Shown: in pieces, positions 1 to 8,613 of the stretch | How positions within the stretch are numbered: position 1 is the first letter of the stretch | Layout of the letters: each line of letters starts with the position of its first letter | DNA from: an uncultured Candidatus Saccharibacteria bacterium | Lineage (GTDB): Bacteria; Patescibacteriota; Saccharimonadia; Saccharimonadales; Saccharimonadaceae | Assembly (NCBI GenBank): GCA_947367565.1 | Contig: CANBEI010000005.1 | Span: 1-42,259, forward strand | Reading direction: 5' to 3' | DNA: 42,259 bases | Made by a program: the position numbers and the translations under genes | Notes under the pieces: model-generated | Databases searched by the model: none | What the model was told of the DNA's origin: nothing | Seen by the model: the letters and a program-made list of their open reading frames with translations, nothing else

Positions 1-75
1 ACGCGAATAAATATCATACGCCCGCTCTCCACGATTTGTCTCTTCAACTACTGTTGGTACTAAATAATTTTTCAT
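1..75 (-). CDS. clpP: ClpP protease subunit, N-terminal fragment
   Basis: The first 25 codons of a minus-strand gene that runs off the left edge. The translation starts [20 protein letters not shown] and continues DIYSR, the typical N-terminus of ClpP (family pattern: Pro-Thr-Val, then [14 protein letters not shown]). ClpP is the serine protease barrel that degrades substrates unfolded by ClpC. The ATG is at 75-73, preceded by an AAAGGA ribosome binding site. It starts 16 nt after the stop of the membrane zincin gene and is therefore the third gene of a clpC - zincin - clpP operon. The catalytic triad lies outside the window. Confidence 0.85.
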   Translation of the reverse strand, partial: MKNYLVPTVVEETNRGERAYDIYSR

Positions 76-91
76 ATTATCCTTTCTCATA

Positions 92-1111
92 TTACATCCT
101 TATTTCGTTTTCCACTCTTTCCACATTTGAATCCATGAGATCATATAATCCTCCTAGCTTCTCCTGCTTCTCCACATACTCATCAATCCGCGCATTGTTC
201 TCATCAATCTTCCGGTTCAATGCTTCTCTTCTATCTTCCAGCGCTTCACTTTCCGCTACCAACCCACTCCGTTGCGCATTAAACTCTGCCGCCGTGAAGC
301 AGTTCACGGTATTCGCACAAGCGTTAAACCGGTCAATCTTCGCATCCAGTATATCCACCTCACGCGAATACGCTTCCCTTTCTGCTTCAATCTCTACTCT
401 TATCTGTTCAATCTCGTCGTACAGCGCATTTATCTCACTCCTAAGTTTCTCAAACGGGGCTTCATAAGTTTCATACATCTCAACGATTCGTCCACGATTC
501 TTAAAGTACTTCGCATAATGCGCCTCCAGACCTTCGGGCAACTCTGATAATTTCGTTCCCGCCCGTGTATAGACTTCCTCAATCTCATCTTCTTCGCCAT
601 AGGTCTCCAGTTCCTCCTCAAACCATTCCGCATTCTGCGCTTGCACCTCGGCTAACCACCCCATAACCTCAGCCTGCTCACCAGCCCCCATTCGCTCCCA
701 GACCGCATGCAACAGCTCATGTGCCGCCGTCACCTTGTTCGCAAGCACCAGCTGCTCATCTGTAATTCGATACACATATATCCGACCATCTGTATAGCAG
801 CCCAAGACACTCACATCATTACTGTGCTCGCCGCAATGCCCATTAAATTCTTCCACCCCCTCCACTACCGGCTGCGTCGCGGCGAAAACCCGTCGGCCCG
901 CCCCCGTCAATTCCAGCGCTTCTTCGATCTCTTGCACCGTTTCATCCGGCCGATATCCCCAACCCCTGACATAATCCCAGACAAATTGTTGGTCCAATAC
1001 CCAGCTTAGCCCCAATACGATAACAATCAGCAGCCACCAATTCCGCTGCCAAAAACCCCGCTTCGGCTTCACCGATTGCGTCTCCACTGCTGCCATGCCG
1101 TCATTACTCAT
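92..1111 (-). CDS. membrane-anchored HELLH zinc metallopeptidase-like protein with coiled-coil tail
   Basis: 339 residues. A basic N-terminal stretch and one membrane segment (about residues 25-42, [16 protein letters not shown]) suggest a protein anchored in the membrane with an outward domain. An [11 protein letters not shown] motif (about residue 131) is a zincin HExxH signature. Residues 200-339 are highly charged and heptad-like, probably a long coiled coil. Two pairs of cysteines (HCGEH / [12 protein letters not shown]) could form disulfides. The gene overlaps the end of clpC by 8 nt and is followed 16 nt later by clpP, so the three are presumably co-transcribed. I do not recognise a characterised family. 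The peptidase role is inferred from HExxH only; the third zinc ligand is not certain. Confidence 0.7.
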   Translation of the reverse strand: MSNDGMAAVETQSVKPKRGFWQRNWWLLIVIVLGLSWVLDQQFVWDYVRGWGYRPDETVQEIEEALELTGAGRRVFAATQPVVEGVEEFNGHCGEHSNDVSVLGCYTDGRIYVYRITDEQLVLANKVTAAHELLHAVWERMGAGEQAEVMGWLAEVQAQNAEWFEEELETYGEEDEIEEVYTRAGTKLSELPEGLEAHYAKYFKNRGRIVEMYETYEAPFEKLRSEINALYDEIEQIRVEIEAEREAYSREVDILDAKIDRFNACANTVNCFTAAEFNAQRSGLVAESEALEDRREALNRKIDENNARIDEYVEKQEKLGGLYDLMDSNVERVENEIRM

Positions 1112-3581
1112 GCACCACCTTCACTTCTAACTCGTCTTTACTTCCCCGCTTCATCTTCACTTCCATGATATCCCCCGGCTCAACCTTCCCCGCCACAATT
1201 TCCTCTGCCACTAGCGACTCCACTTTATCCTCAATCATCCTTCGCAGCGGCCGCGCCCCGTTCTTCGGATCATACCCCTCCTCAATCAGATAATCTTTCA
1301 CTTTCTCGTCCAACTTCAGCCCTAGCTTTTTCGTCGCCAATCTCTTCTTCAGCTCTTCTACTAGATTATCAAAAATCTTCTCCACATTATCGCGCGTCAG
1401 TGCATGGAACACCATAACCCCATCCAATCGGTTAATCAGCTCCGGCTTCATCGTCTTTTTCAGTGCCCGCATTGCCGCCATCTTGCTTGCCTCATATTCC
1501 GCCCCCAGCTCACGCTTCTCCTTCGCCCCCTTCGCGACAAACCCCAGCTCGCTCTCACGATACATCTCGCTCGCTCCGAGGTTCGACGTCAAAATCACAA
1601 TCGTGTTATTAAACTTCACTTTCGTTCCCTGACCATCGGTCAGTTCTCCGTCTTCAAGAATCTGCAGCAACATATTAAACACATCTGGATGCGCTTTTTC
1701 AATCTCATCAAACAGCACCACCGCGTACGGTTTTCGTCGCACGCTCTCCGTCAACTTCCCGCCATCTTCATAGCCAACATACCCTGCTGGCGCTCCGACG
1801 AGCCGTGAGACATTGTGCTTCTCGCCAAACTCACTCATGTCGATTTTAATCAGCGCATTCTCACCCCCAAATACTTCTCGCGCTACCACTCGTGCCAGCT
1901 CCGTCTTCCCTACACCCGTCGGCCCCATAAAGAGGAATGAGCCAATCGGTCGCTTCGGATCAGCAATCCCGCTCCGCCCCCGCCGAATCGCTTTCGCCAC
2001 CGTCTTAATCGCTTCATTCTGCCCGACGACACTCTTCCGAAGATGTCCTTCTAGCCCGCCAAGTAGTTCCAGTTCACTCCCATGCACTTTCGACACTGGA
2101 ATTCCCGTCTTCAGACTCACTGCCAACGCCAAATCATCTTCCGTCAACTTCGGCTTCACTTCCGCCCCCGCCTTCTTCAGCTCTTTCAGCTTCTTCTTCG
2201 CTTTCTCCGCCTCTGTCTTACACAGCGCCGCCGCTTCAAAATCTTCCTTATCCGCCATCTCCGCCATTTTCTCTTCGGCTTCTTTGAGTTGCACTTTCAA
2301 CTTCTTATACTCGCCCCCGTCCTTCTTATCCGCCGCAACCTTACTAATCGCCGCCGCTTCATCAATTACATCGATCACCTTATCCGGCATAAATCGGTCA
2401 TTAATATACCGCCCCGACATATTAATTGCTACCTCCAGCATCTCATCCGGAATCTCTACCCCATGGTGCTTCTCGTAATGCTTCTTCACGCCTTTCAGAA
2501 TCTTCAACGTCACCTCCGCACTCGGCTCCTCGACCATTACCGTCTGAAACCTTCGACTCAGCGCCTTATCTTTCTCAATATGCTTTCGGTACTCATCCAT
2601 CGTCGTCGCACCAATCAACTGAATCTGCCCCCGCGCCAGCGCTGGCTTCAAAATATTCGCCGCATCCATCGACCCTTCTCCAGCTCCCGCCCCCATCAGA
2701 AGATGCAACTCATCAATAAACAAAATCACATCCTCATTTTCAATCGCTTCATCTATCACCCCCTTAATCCGCTCTTCAAACTCCCCGCGGAACTTCGTCC
2801 CCGCCACCATCGTACTGAGGTCTACCTGGATAATCCGCTTCCCGATCAACACCCCCGGCACGTCATTATTCACCATCCGTTCCGCCAAACCTTCAACAAT
2901 CGCTGTCTTTCCAACCCCCGCCTCGCCAATCAACACCGGGTTCGACTTCGTCCGTCGACTGAGTACCGTTACCACCCGCTCAATCTCTCGCTCTCGCCCA
3001 ATCACTGCGTCGAGCTTGTCATCCTTCGCGAGATCCGTCAGGTCTGTTCCGAACCGCTTCAGCCATTTCAACGGCTTCCGTTTATAATCTTTCTTCAACT
3101 TCTGATTCTGCTCACGCTCTACTTGCTGCGCCATCTCCGCGTCCAGCACATCCATTACATCGTCCAACTCCACCCCCATTTTTATCAACAACATCGCACC
3201 ACGCGAATTCGTTTGACAAATCAACGCATAGAGTAAATACTCCGTGCCGATTACCTTCACGCCTTTTTCCATCGCGTAGTGACTCGCCATCCGAATCGTG
3301 AGCACCGCTGCCTCCGAAAGCGACATCATCGCCATCGCCGAATTCCCATTTACTTCTGCTGCTTCCTGATCCAGCGCCTTCTCCGCCTTATCCAGTGTCA
3401 CGCCATTACTCGCCAAAATACGCGCCCCCGTCGATGCATCCTGCGACAAAATCCCAAGCAAAATATGCTCAGTCCCCATATAACCATTGTTATATTTCTT
3501 ACTAAACAAATCGGCCTTTTGCAGCGCAAACCGCGCATTCTCCGACAATTGATTCATCATTTCACTAAAATCACTATCCAT
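1104..3581 (-). CDS. clpC: ATP-dependent Clp protease ATP-binding subunit ClpC
   Basis: 825 residues, full length for ClpC. It carries an N-terminal Clp_N repeat domain (about 1-150), AAA domain 1 with Walker [10 protein letters not shown] (about 220) and Walker B ILFIDELH, a UVR-type linker (about 425-465), AAA domain 2 with GPTGVGKTE (about 555) and [14 protein letters not shown], and a C-terminal D2-small domain. The UVR linker and lack of a long ClpB middle domain favour ClpC over ClpB. It unfolds proteins and feeds them to ClpP, whose gene lies two genes downstream. The ATG at 3581 follows a GAGGGAA ribosome binding site. A sigma70-like promoter overlapping a CIRCE operator precedes it, so HrcA heat-shock control is expected. 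Confidence 0.95.
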   Translation of the reverse strand: MDSDFSEMMNQLSENARFALQKADLFSKKYNNGYMGTEHILLGILSQDASTGARILASNGVTLDKAEKALDQEAAEVNGNSAMAMMSLSEAAVLTIRMASHYAMEKGVKVIGTEYLLYALICQTNSRGAMLLIKMGVELDDVMDVLDAEMAQQVEREQNQKLKKDYKRKPLKWLKRFGTDLTDLAKDDKLDAVIGREREIERVVTVLSRRTKSNPVLIGEAGVGKTAIVEGLAERMVNNDVPGVLIGKRIIQVDLSTMVAGTKFRGEFEERIKGVIDEAIENEDVILFIDELHLLMGAGAGEGSMDAANILKPALARGQIQLIGATTMDEYRKHIEKDKALSRRFQTVMVEEPSAEVTLKILKGVKKHYEKHHGVEIPDEMLEVAINMSGRYINDRFMPDKVIDVIDEAAAISKVAADKKDGGEYKKLKVQLKEAEEKMAEMADKEDFEAAALCKTEAEKAKKKLKELKKAGAEVKPKLTEDDLALAVSLKTGIPVSKVHGSELELLGGLEGHLRKSVVGQNEAIKTVAKAIRRGRSGIADPKRPIGSFLFMGPTGVGKTELARVVAREVFGGENALIKIDMSEFGEKHNVSRLVGAPAGYVGYEDGGKLTESVRRKPYAVVLFDEIEKAHPDVFNMLLQILEDGELTDGQGTKVKFNNTIVILTSNLGASEMYRESELGFVAKGAKEKRELGAEYEASKMAAMRALKKTMKPELINRLDGVMVFHALTRDNVEKIFDNLVEELKKRLATKKLGLKLDEKVKDYLIEEGYDPKNGARPLRRMIEDKVESLVAEEIVAGKVEPGDIMEVKMKRGSKDELEVKVVHE

Positions 3582-3642
3582 ATTTCCCTCACTCAGATTC
3601 TTCTATTATACTATATCCATTTTAATCCAAGTCTTATTTTCT

Positions 3643-3671
3643 ATTCTACCGTATTAGCACTCGCATGTCAA
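3643..3671 (-). promoter_or_regulatory. clpC operon promoter
   Basis: On the minus strand, TTGACA (3671-3666), a 17-nt spacer, then TAGAAT (3648-3643): a near-consensus sigma70-type promoter about 60 nt upstream of clpC. The -35 box lies inside the CIRCE spacer, so a bound repressor would block RNA polymerase. Confidence 0.75.
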
Positions 3672-3680
3672 CAGTGCTAA
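3654..3680. promoter_or_regulatory. CIRCE operator (HrcA binding site)
   Basis: TTAGCACTC, nine bases, CAGTGCTAA. This matches the CIRCE consensus TTAGCACTC-N9-GAGTGCTAA with one mismatch in the right arm. CIRCE is bound by the heat-shock repressor HrcA. It sits over the -35 box of the clpC promoter and upstream of the opposite gene at 3776. hrcA itself is not in the window. Confidence 0.9.
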
Positions 3681-3724
3681 TTATCCAAATATTGACATCT
3701 ACCTCTCACCTATTCCGCTTATGC

Positions 3725-3730
3725 TATAAT
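3725..3730 (+). promoter_or_regulatory. extended -10 promoter of the 3776 gene
   Basis: TGCTATAAT: an extended -10 (TGn plus TATAAT) 45 nt upstream of the start codon. A TTGACA at 3692-3697 is too far away (27 nt) to be its -35 box, so the extended -10 may suffice. Confidence 0.55.
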
Positions 3731-3775
3731 CAAACTGTAACTTGTACCTTAATGTTTCTAAAAGAGGTGATTTTT

Positions 3776-4819
3776 ATGTTAAGACGTCTGTTAAAGACTC
3801 TCAGGTGCTTACTTATTATCGTTACCGGGTGTGCGCTCGGGTTTATAGCCTTCGTCAGTGGAATCGCCGTTTACGCCGAGTTCATCATCCCCACGCCAGT
3901 AAAAAGCACCGTCGTAGCCGAAAAACTTGCAGAATGTTTCCATACGGAAACATTCCAACTAGATTGTCTAGTTGGACCCAAAATTCTGACACCCGGAGAA
4001 ATCGACATTCTCCAGACCGACTCTTCAGTTTCGCGTCAAGTCATCTGGCGTATTGTCTTGCCAGCCTACGGCATCTACCCTTACCCGGCGGAGATCTACT
4101 CCGATCTACCCTTTTCCACTACTGCCGACGACCCTGCAGAGCAGCCTTACGTCGACGCCCGTGCCGCCGCTGTCATTTGTGGCCTCGCGAGCAGCACTCA
4201 AGACCCCGCAGCAGCGATGTCCGAGCAAGAATTTGACGTCCTCATTCAAAAACTTGATTCGGGTACCATATCTTTACCCGAATACAATATAGATTGCCCT
4301 TACCTACAGGGGCATACCTGGACCGCCGAAACTTACCGCGGGCGCAACGCGCTCCTCTCTGCTTGGGAAGACATCCCTGTCGCCTGGCGCACCGATTTCA
4401 TCGCCGAAGGCTGGCAAATCGACTTCACTCTACCTAGCGAAATCGAAACCGAACAAGGCCTCGTCTCGCGCGACCGTGCTGCCGGTTCAATCCATTATGC
4501 TGGGCACATCATCCATCTTGACACTTCCAACCCCAAAACCACACTCCACGAGTTGGGGCACTACGTTACCTATCGGGTCGGCTGGCTCTACGACCTAGAA
4601 CTAGAAGCTGAATTTCAAACCGAAGGTCCTGTACTCGCCGAACTTCTTGGCAAACATTCGCAAGAAAGCCCTCGCGAATATATCGCTGAGTTTATCGCGC
4701 ACTGGCTCGCCTACCCTGACGAACAAGTCCAACTCGCCGAGCTCGCCCCGAATACGACCACTCGCGTCAAACATCTTATCTCCGACTATGATTCACTTCT
4801 GCCAACCGAGGCGCCTTAA
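3776..4819 (+). CDS. putative secreted or membrane-anchored zincin metalloprotein
   Basis: The start is set at ATG 3776 because an AGAGGTGA ribosome binding site lies 6 nt upstream; the frame stays open further 5' without a site. 347 residues. Residues 1-32 form a basic-then-hydrophobic segment (LLIIVTGCALGFIAFVSGIA), a signal anchor. The C-terminal third holds TTLHELGHYVTYRVGW (HExxH at about 257), then EYIAEFIAHW (about 300), whose Glu could be the third zinc ligand, a gluzincin-like layout. The family is not recognised. It is monocistronic on the plus strand between minus-strand operons, with its own promoter and terminator. Three small perfect hairpins lie in its early coding sequence (3932-4013). 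Confidence 0.6.
   Translation: MLRRLLKTLRCLLIIVTGCALGFIAFVSGIAVYAEFIIPTPVKSTVVAEKLAECFHTETFQLDCLVGPKILTPGEIDILQTDSSVSRQVIWRIVLPAYGIYPYPAEIYSDLPFSTTADDPAEQPYVDARAAAVICGLASSTQDPAAAMSEQEFDVLIQKLDSGTISLPEYNIDCPYLQGHTWTAETYRGRNALLSAWEDIPVAWRTDFIAEGWQIDFTLPSEIETEQGLVSRDRAAGSIHYAGHIIHLDTSNPKTTLHELGHYVTYRVGWLYDLELEAEFQTEGPVLAELLGKHSQESPREYIAEFIAHWLAYPDEQVQLAELAPNTTTRVKHLISDYDSLLPTEAP
3932..4013 (+). other. three consecutive hairpins within the 5' coding region
   Basis: GAATGTTTCC-ATAC-GGAAACATTC (3932-3955), CCAACTAG-ATTGT-CTAGTTGG (3955-3975) and GGAGAA-N7-TTCTCC (3995-4013). These are perfect inverted repeats back to back inside codons of the zincin gene. A role in mRNA folding is only a guess. 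Confidence 0.6.
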
Positions 4820-4831
4820 CGGCGCCTCTTT
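4808..4831 (+). terminator. intrinsic terminator of the 3776 gene
   Basis: GAGGCGCC-TTAAC-GGCGCCTC followed by TTT. The loop contains the stop codon TAA of the zincin gene. It may also work for rnj, which converges from the other side. Confidence 0.7.
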
Positions 4832-4842
4832 CCCCGTGCAGA

Positions 4843-7092
4843 TTACACCCGATTTATCACCGGAATCACAATCGGCGTATGCCCCGTCGCATCGAACAAG
4901 ATATGCGTGACGTCCTCTTTCACTTCTTCCTTGAACGCTTTCATATCATCACCTTGCAGCTTCTCCGTCCGCACCCTGAGGTAATGCCGAATCTTCGCCA
5001 CCAACTCCTCCGAATTGTCCAAGTAGATAAACGCCCGCGAGACAATATCCGGCGTCTTCACCAGCCGATTCGTCTTCTTGCTCAGCGTCAGCACAATGAT
5101 GAATATTCCCTCGCGCGAAATATGAATCCGATCTTTTACCACCGCCTCATGTACCGGCTTGTCCGCATCATCAAACAGCTTATTTCCAACGTGAATTCGC
5201 CCATTCTTCCGCACCGTCTTGTCCGGCATCAGCTCAACTACATCACCGTCATCCGCCACCAAAATCCGATCCGATTTCATCCCAATCACATTTTCCGCCA
5301 TCTCCGCGTTATGTTCCAGCATATAGAACTCCCCATGATACGGCATATAATTCAACGGTTTCATCCGCTCAACAAAATCCACATGGTCTTCAAAATACGC
5401 GTGCCCCGAAAGGTGTAACGGCCCAAGTCCCGTGAGATGCGTCTTACCATTCTGCATCACCTGCGCCCCTTCGCGTAGCAGCCCATCGACCACTCCGACC
5501 ACATGCGGCTCATTCCCCGGAATCGGGTTACTCGAAAAGACAATCACATCGCTCGCCTTAATCTTGATATACTTGTGCGCACCCGTCACCATCCGATTCA
5601 ACACCGCATTCACTTCCCCCTGCGACCCCGTACAAACCACCGTCACCTTATCATCCGGCAACTTCACGATGTCTTCCATCTTCATGATCACGTCTTTCGG
5701 CACCTTGATTACCCCCGCCCGCAGCGCCACCTCGACGTTATTAATCATCGAAAACCCAGCAAACGCTACTTTCCGCCCGCGTTTCGCCGCTTCGTTCAAA
5801 ATCAGCTCAATCCGTTTAATCTGGCTCGAGAAACAACTCACAATCACCCGCCCATTCGCATAGTGGTCCATCACTCGCCCAATATTCTCACCAACATCGT
5901 ACTCCGAATGTGGATGCCGCCCCGGACTATCAATATTCGTCGACTCATTCAGCATGAGCGTGATACCCTCTTTTTTCACGATCTCATCCAAACGTTCGTA
6001 ATCTGCCTGCGTCCCCAGCGGCTTCTCTTCATGCCGCCAGTCACCACTCAGATACACCACCCCATTCGGTGTCCGCACCACAATCCCGACATTCCCCGGA
6101 ATCGAGTGCAACATATGAATCAACTCTATCGAGAAATACTCCCCGACCTTAATAATCTCATGCTTCAGTGGGTCAATCGCCTGATAATTCATATCCGGCA
6201 CTTCCGCGAGCTCCGACATCTGTTTCTCGATCATCCCAATCGTAAACTTCGTCGCATAAATCGGCGTCGTCGGTTTAAACTTCGGTAGCAGATGCCGGCA
6301 CGCCCCAATGTGATCCAAATGCGCGTGCGTGAAGCAAATCGCTTTCACTTTGTCGATATTATCTTCTAAATACTGAATATCCGGCACCATATAATTCACA
6401 CCCGGATAATCCCCGCCCGCAAACAATGTCCCCATATCAACCACAATCATCTCGTTCTTGTACTCAATAATGGTCATATTTTTACCAATTCCAAACTCAC
6501 CGACACCCCCAAGCGGAATTACCCTCACCGCATCCGGATTCGGCCGCGCCGCCTTCAGCTGCGCATTCGTCACCTGTGCCCCATCATAGCCATTATAGCG
6601 ACTCCGGTTCACCGGCACCCCAATAATATGCTGTGTCGCCTGCGTATTCACATCTTGCGACAGCATTCGCTGATGATGCACCATCTCCCCCTTGCGCACC
6701 GAAACACCGAGCCCAGCCCGCTTATTCGCTGCTGCCGTTTGCCCCTGAGAGCCTTTTGTAGCCCCTCTAGCGCCACTTTTAGCCTGAGTAGCCTTGTTAC
6801 CTTGCTTTTTTGCTCCACCCCCTCTAACGGCCTTCTCCGTAGCTTTAGCAGCATTTTGACCATTTTTCGCACCCCGAGCGCTACTTTTCACGCTCCCATT
6901 TGCCCCCTGAGCGCTTCTCGCGCCCCTATTAGAGCCTTTTTTCACCAAAGCCGCATCCTTGCCGCCCTCCTCGAAATTCGAGTTAAAATTGCGCTTCTGC
7001 GCCTCTTCAAATTGTTTTTTGATATCCGGCAAACGTTCATCGCGCATTTTCATCAAGCGCGCACGTCGCTCATCTTCTTGCTTATTAACCAT
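4843..7092 (-). CDS. rnj: ribonuclease J
   Basis: 749 residues. Metallo-beta-lactamase/beta-CASP ribonuclease: HAHLDH (HxHxDH zinc motif, about residue 257), VYLSGDWRH, the beta-CASP region, and a C-terminal RNase J domain ending IVIPVINRV. It processes and degrades mRNA and matures rRNA, acting as 5'-3' exonuclease and endonuclease. The catalytic core begins only around residue 185. Before it lies a low-complexity extension rich in Lys, Arg, Ala, Gly, Ser and Asn (about 50-130), probably disordered and RNA-binding. The ATG at 7092 has an AGAGGAAT site just upstream. A promoter with TATAAT at 7152-7147 and TTGTGA at 7174-7169 gives a leader of about 50 nt. Confidence 0.93.
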   Translation of the reverse strand: MVNKQEDERRARLMKMRDERLPDIKKQFEEAQKRNFNSNFEEGGKDAALVKKGSNRGARSAQGANGSVKSSARGAKNGQNAAKATEKAVRGGGAKKQGNKATQAKSGARGATKGSQGQTAAANKRAGLGVSVRKGEMVHHQRMLSQDVNTQATQHIIGVPVNRSRYNGYDGAQVTNAQLKAARPNPDAVRVIPLGGVGEFGIGKNMTIIEYKNEMIVVDMGTLFAGGDYPGVNYMVPDIQYLEDNIDKVKAICFTHAHLDHIGACRHLLPKFKPTTPIYATKFTIGMIEKQMSELAEVPDMNYQAIDPLKHEIIKVGEYFSIELIHMLHSIPGNVGIVVRTPNGVVYLSGDWRHEEKPLGTQADYERLDEIVKKEGITLMLNESTNIDSPGRHPHSEYDVGENIGRVMDHYANGRVIVSCFSSQIKRIELILNEAAKRGRKVAFAGFSMINNVEVALRAGVIKVPKDVIMKMEDIVKLPDDKVTVVCTGSQGEVNAVLNRMVTGAHKYIKIKASDVIVFSSNPIPGNEPHVVGVVDGLLREGAQVMQNGKTHLTGLGPLHLSGHAYFEDHVDFVERMKPLNYMPYHGEFYMLEHNAEMAENVIGMKSDRILVADDGDVVELMPDKTVRKNGRIHVGNKLFDDADKPVHEAVVKDRIHISREGIFIIVLTLSKKTNRLVKTPDIVSRAFIYLDNSEELVAKIRHYLRVRTEKLQGDDMKAFKEEVKEDVTHILFDATGHTPIVIPVINRV

Positions 7093-7146
7093 ATTCCTCT
7101 TATATTCTCCCCCGTTATTCCCCCTGAAGTACTTTCAGATACTTCT

Positions 7147-7174
7147 ATTATAGCAAACTCACGCCAAATCACAA
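7147..7174 (-). promoter_or_regulatory. rnj promoter
   Basis: Minus strand: TTGTGA (7174-7169), 16-nt spacer, TATAAT (7152-7147). The predicted leader holds an inverted repeat around CTGAAGTACTTTCAG (about 7121-7135), which might fold in the 5' UTR. Confidence 0.6.
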
Positions 7175-7225
7175 GGTTTTTCTGGCATTTTCCTTTCCAT
7201 ACCTCTGTAAAAATCCGGCTATCTA

Positions 7226-7254
7226 TTGACATTCTGCTGAATTAATGATAAAAT
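7226..7254 (+). promoter_or_regulatory. promoter of the 7314 gene
   Basis: TTGACA (7226-7231), 17-nt spacer, TAAAAT (7249-7254): close to the sigma70 consensus and well placed for the plus-strand gene that follows. Confidence 0.6.
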
Positions 7255-7313
7255 ACCGCCGTAGCTAACATCTCGTAACTTAAAACCCCGTTCTCCCGAA
7301 AGGAGTGTTTTTA

Positions 7314-7982
7314 ATGACAAAGATTCATTACAAAATGCAAGTCATCACGATTATACTTATCGTGTTTTTATCCCTGATTCTGGGATTCGTTATCGCAGCT
7401 TTGCTCACCATCAGCGCCATCTGTACACTCTACCCACACCTCAATTTTACCGAAGACGCCATCCTTATTAGCACGGGCGCTATCACACTTGTTGCGTTTC
7501 TGATCTGCCACTTCAGCATCGCTGTCGCCATGACAAGTATTTTCGAGAAAATCATCAGTCTTCTGATCCGTGGCGACCTCATGAGCGAAGCCTCCGTTAA
7601 GGACGGATATCACCCCAAAGGCTTTTGTACCCTACGTGGTAATCCGAAAAACGGTCATGCACGCGCCTTACAACTCGTACAGAGACATATAGTGTATCAT
7701 CCGAGATACTGTGTCGCCTGTCTTCGACTCTCCTACGCCGAACTCCAAAATTATATTTATGTCATGGAGAATACGCACAAGACGGTCTACGACCTCAGCG
7801 AATGCGATTGCAACGAACTGCGGCATCAGCCAGCGCTTTCACTGCGCATCGCTCGACGCATTTATCGCTCCATGCACGTCGACGATACGATCTTTCTCGT
7901 CTATCGCCAGCGCAAATTTTATAAATCCGACCCGTCCGTCATCTTTCTGGACACCGACGGCGTCTCCGAAACTCGATGTTAA
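7314..7982 (+). CDS. unrecognised two-pass membrane protein
   Basis: 222 residues from ATG 7314, chosen because AAAGGAG lies 8 nt upstream; GTG 7305 overlaps that site. Two strong membrane helices (about residues 8-35 and 46-70) are followed by a soluble, basic domain of about 140 residues with clustered cysteines (YCVACL, CDCNE). No family is recognised. It is monocistronic, with its own promoter and terminator, between two minus-strand operons. Like the genes at 3776, 15343 and 26519 it appears to be lineage-specific cargo. A coding role is supported by the promoter, ribosome binding site and terminator rather than by homology. Confidence 0.6.
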   Translation: MTKIHYKMQVITIILIVFLSLILGFVIAALLTISAICTLYPHLNFTEDAILISTGAITLVAFLICHFSIAVAMTSIFEKIISLLIRGDLMSEASVKDGYHPKGFCTLRGNPKNGHARALQLVQRHIVYHPRYCVACLRLSYAELQNYIYVMENTHKTVYDLSECDCNELRHQPALSLRIARRIYRSMHVDDTIFLVYRQRKFYKSDPSVIFLDTDGVSETRC

Positions 7983-7987
7983 CTACC

Positions 7988-8013
7988 ACCCCAGCTTGTC
8001 TGGGGTATTTTCT
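7988..8013 (+). terminator. intrinsic terminator of the 7314 gene
   Basis: ACCCCAG-CTTGT-CTGGGGT followed by ATTTTCTT, six bases after the stop codon. Further small inverted repeats lie at 8050-8096 (TAGCCGG..CCGGCTA and TTATCCCT..AGGGATAA) and may end the converging transcript from 8406. Confidence 0.75.
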
Positions 8014-8103
8014 TGCGCCATCACCATAATACAGTAAAACGAGAAAATAGCCGGACACGAGCGCCGGCTATTACCTTATCCCTCAGGGATAAACTTAAAT
8101 GTT

Positions 8104-8406
8104 CTACTTACCTTTCTTCTTGTGCTGTTTATGCGTGCCCCTGACCATCTCATATGCCACTTTTACTAATGCTATTACGACTAAAATCGCCGCTACCACT
8201 AACAAAAATGTCAACAACGCCACAAAACAGAAAGCCAAAACTGCTATAAGTACTATAGCCGCAACGACCGCGCCTGCACTAAGCAGTGCCATGCCAAGTT
8301 TATCTTTCAACCTGGCCCACAAAGTCGTCTTATCAGCGTCAACCAGTATCAATTCGCCATCCCGGCCGACAACCTCAGTTTTGTGCTTTTTCTTTGACTT
8401 TTTCAA
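8104..8406 (-). CDS. small basic two-helix membrane protein
   Basis: 100 residues with a TTG start at 8406, chosen because AAAGGGGGA lies 8 nt upstream; the ATG at 8412 is in another frame. Lys-rich ends (KKSKKKHK and HKQHKKKGK) flank one long or two adjacent hydrophobic helices (about 38-88). The topology resembles small membrane proteins of unknown function. A TATAAT-like box (about 8474) lies upstream. It sits directly downstream of VR1 on the same strand, but a DGR role is not indicated. Confidence 0.55.
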   Translation of the reverse strand: MKKSKKKHKTEVVGRDGELILVDADKTTLWARLKDKLGMALLSAGAVVAAIVLIAVLAFCFVALLTFLLVVAAILVVIALVKVAYEMVRGTHKQHKKKGK

Positions 8407-8550
8407 GCATATTCCCCCTTTCTACAGTAAGTATCAAAGCAAAGCCGTCTCCAGCTCCCCTCTTACCTAAATTATAGCACACTTTACAAAATAAATCAAG
8501 CGCTTCTAGTTTCGCTTACATTTGTAAACAAAAATCTTAAATCAGTACCT

Positions 8551-8613
8551 AGCCTAGTCTCTTTCCTTTTCCTCCATTAGGCACTACCTGGGTAGAGGCA
8601 GCGGAGGGGGAAA
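8551..8613 (-). repeat. 3' flank shared by VR1 and VR3
   Basis: The last VR1 bases and the following stretch (CTCTACCCAGGTAGTGCCTA, then a purine-rich GGAGGAAAAGGAAAGAGACT run) recur at 42195-42259 with only a few substitutions and one indel. The shared block covers the last codons (..CLYPGSA, stop) and about 25 bases beyond. It contains the small palindrome CTACC-CA-GGTAG. It may be the recognition region downstream of the VR (IMH-like) or a sign that whole cassettes were duplicated. Confidence 0.75.

Noticed and set aside
2082-3236. Long plus-strand frame (384 codons) opposite clpC
   Set aside because: Shadow of clpC: Arg/His/Leu/Pro-rich translation without motifs, and the minus-strand frame is an undoubted full-length ClpC.
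3692-3730. TTGACA and TATAAT upstream of 3776 as one promoter
   Set aside because: The spacer is 27 nt, far from the usual 16-18; only the extended -10 is kept.
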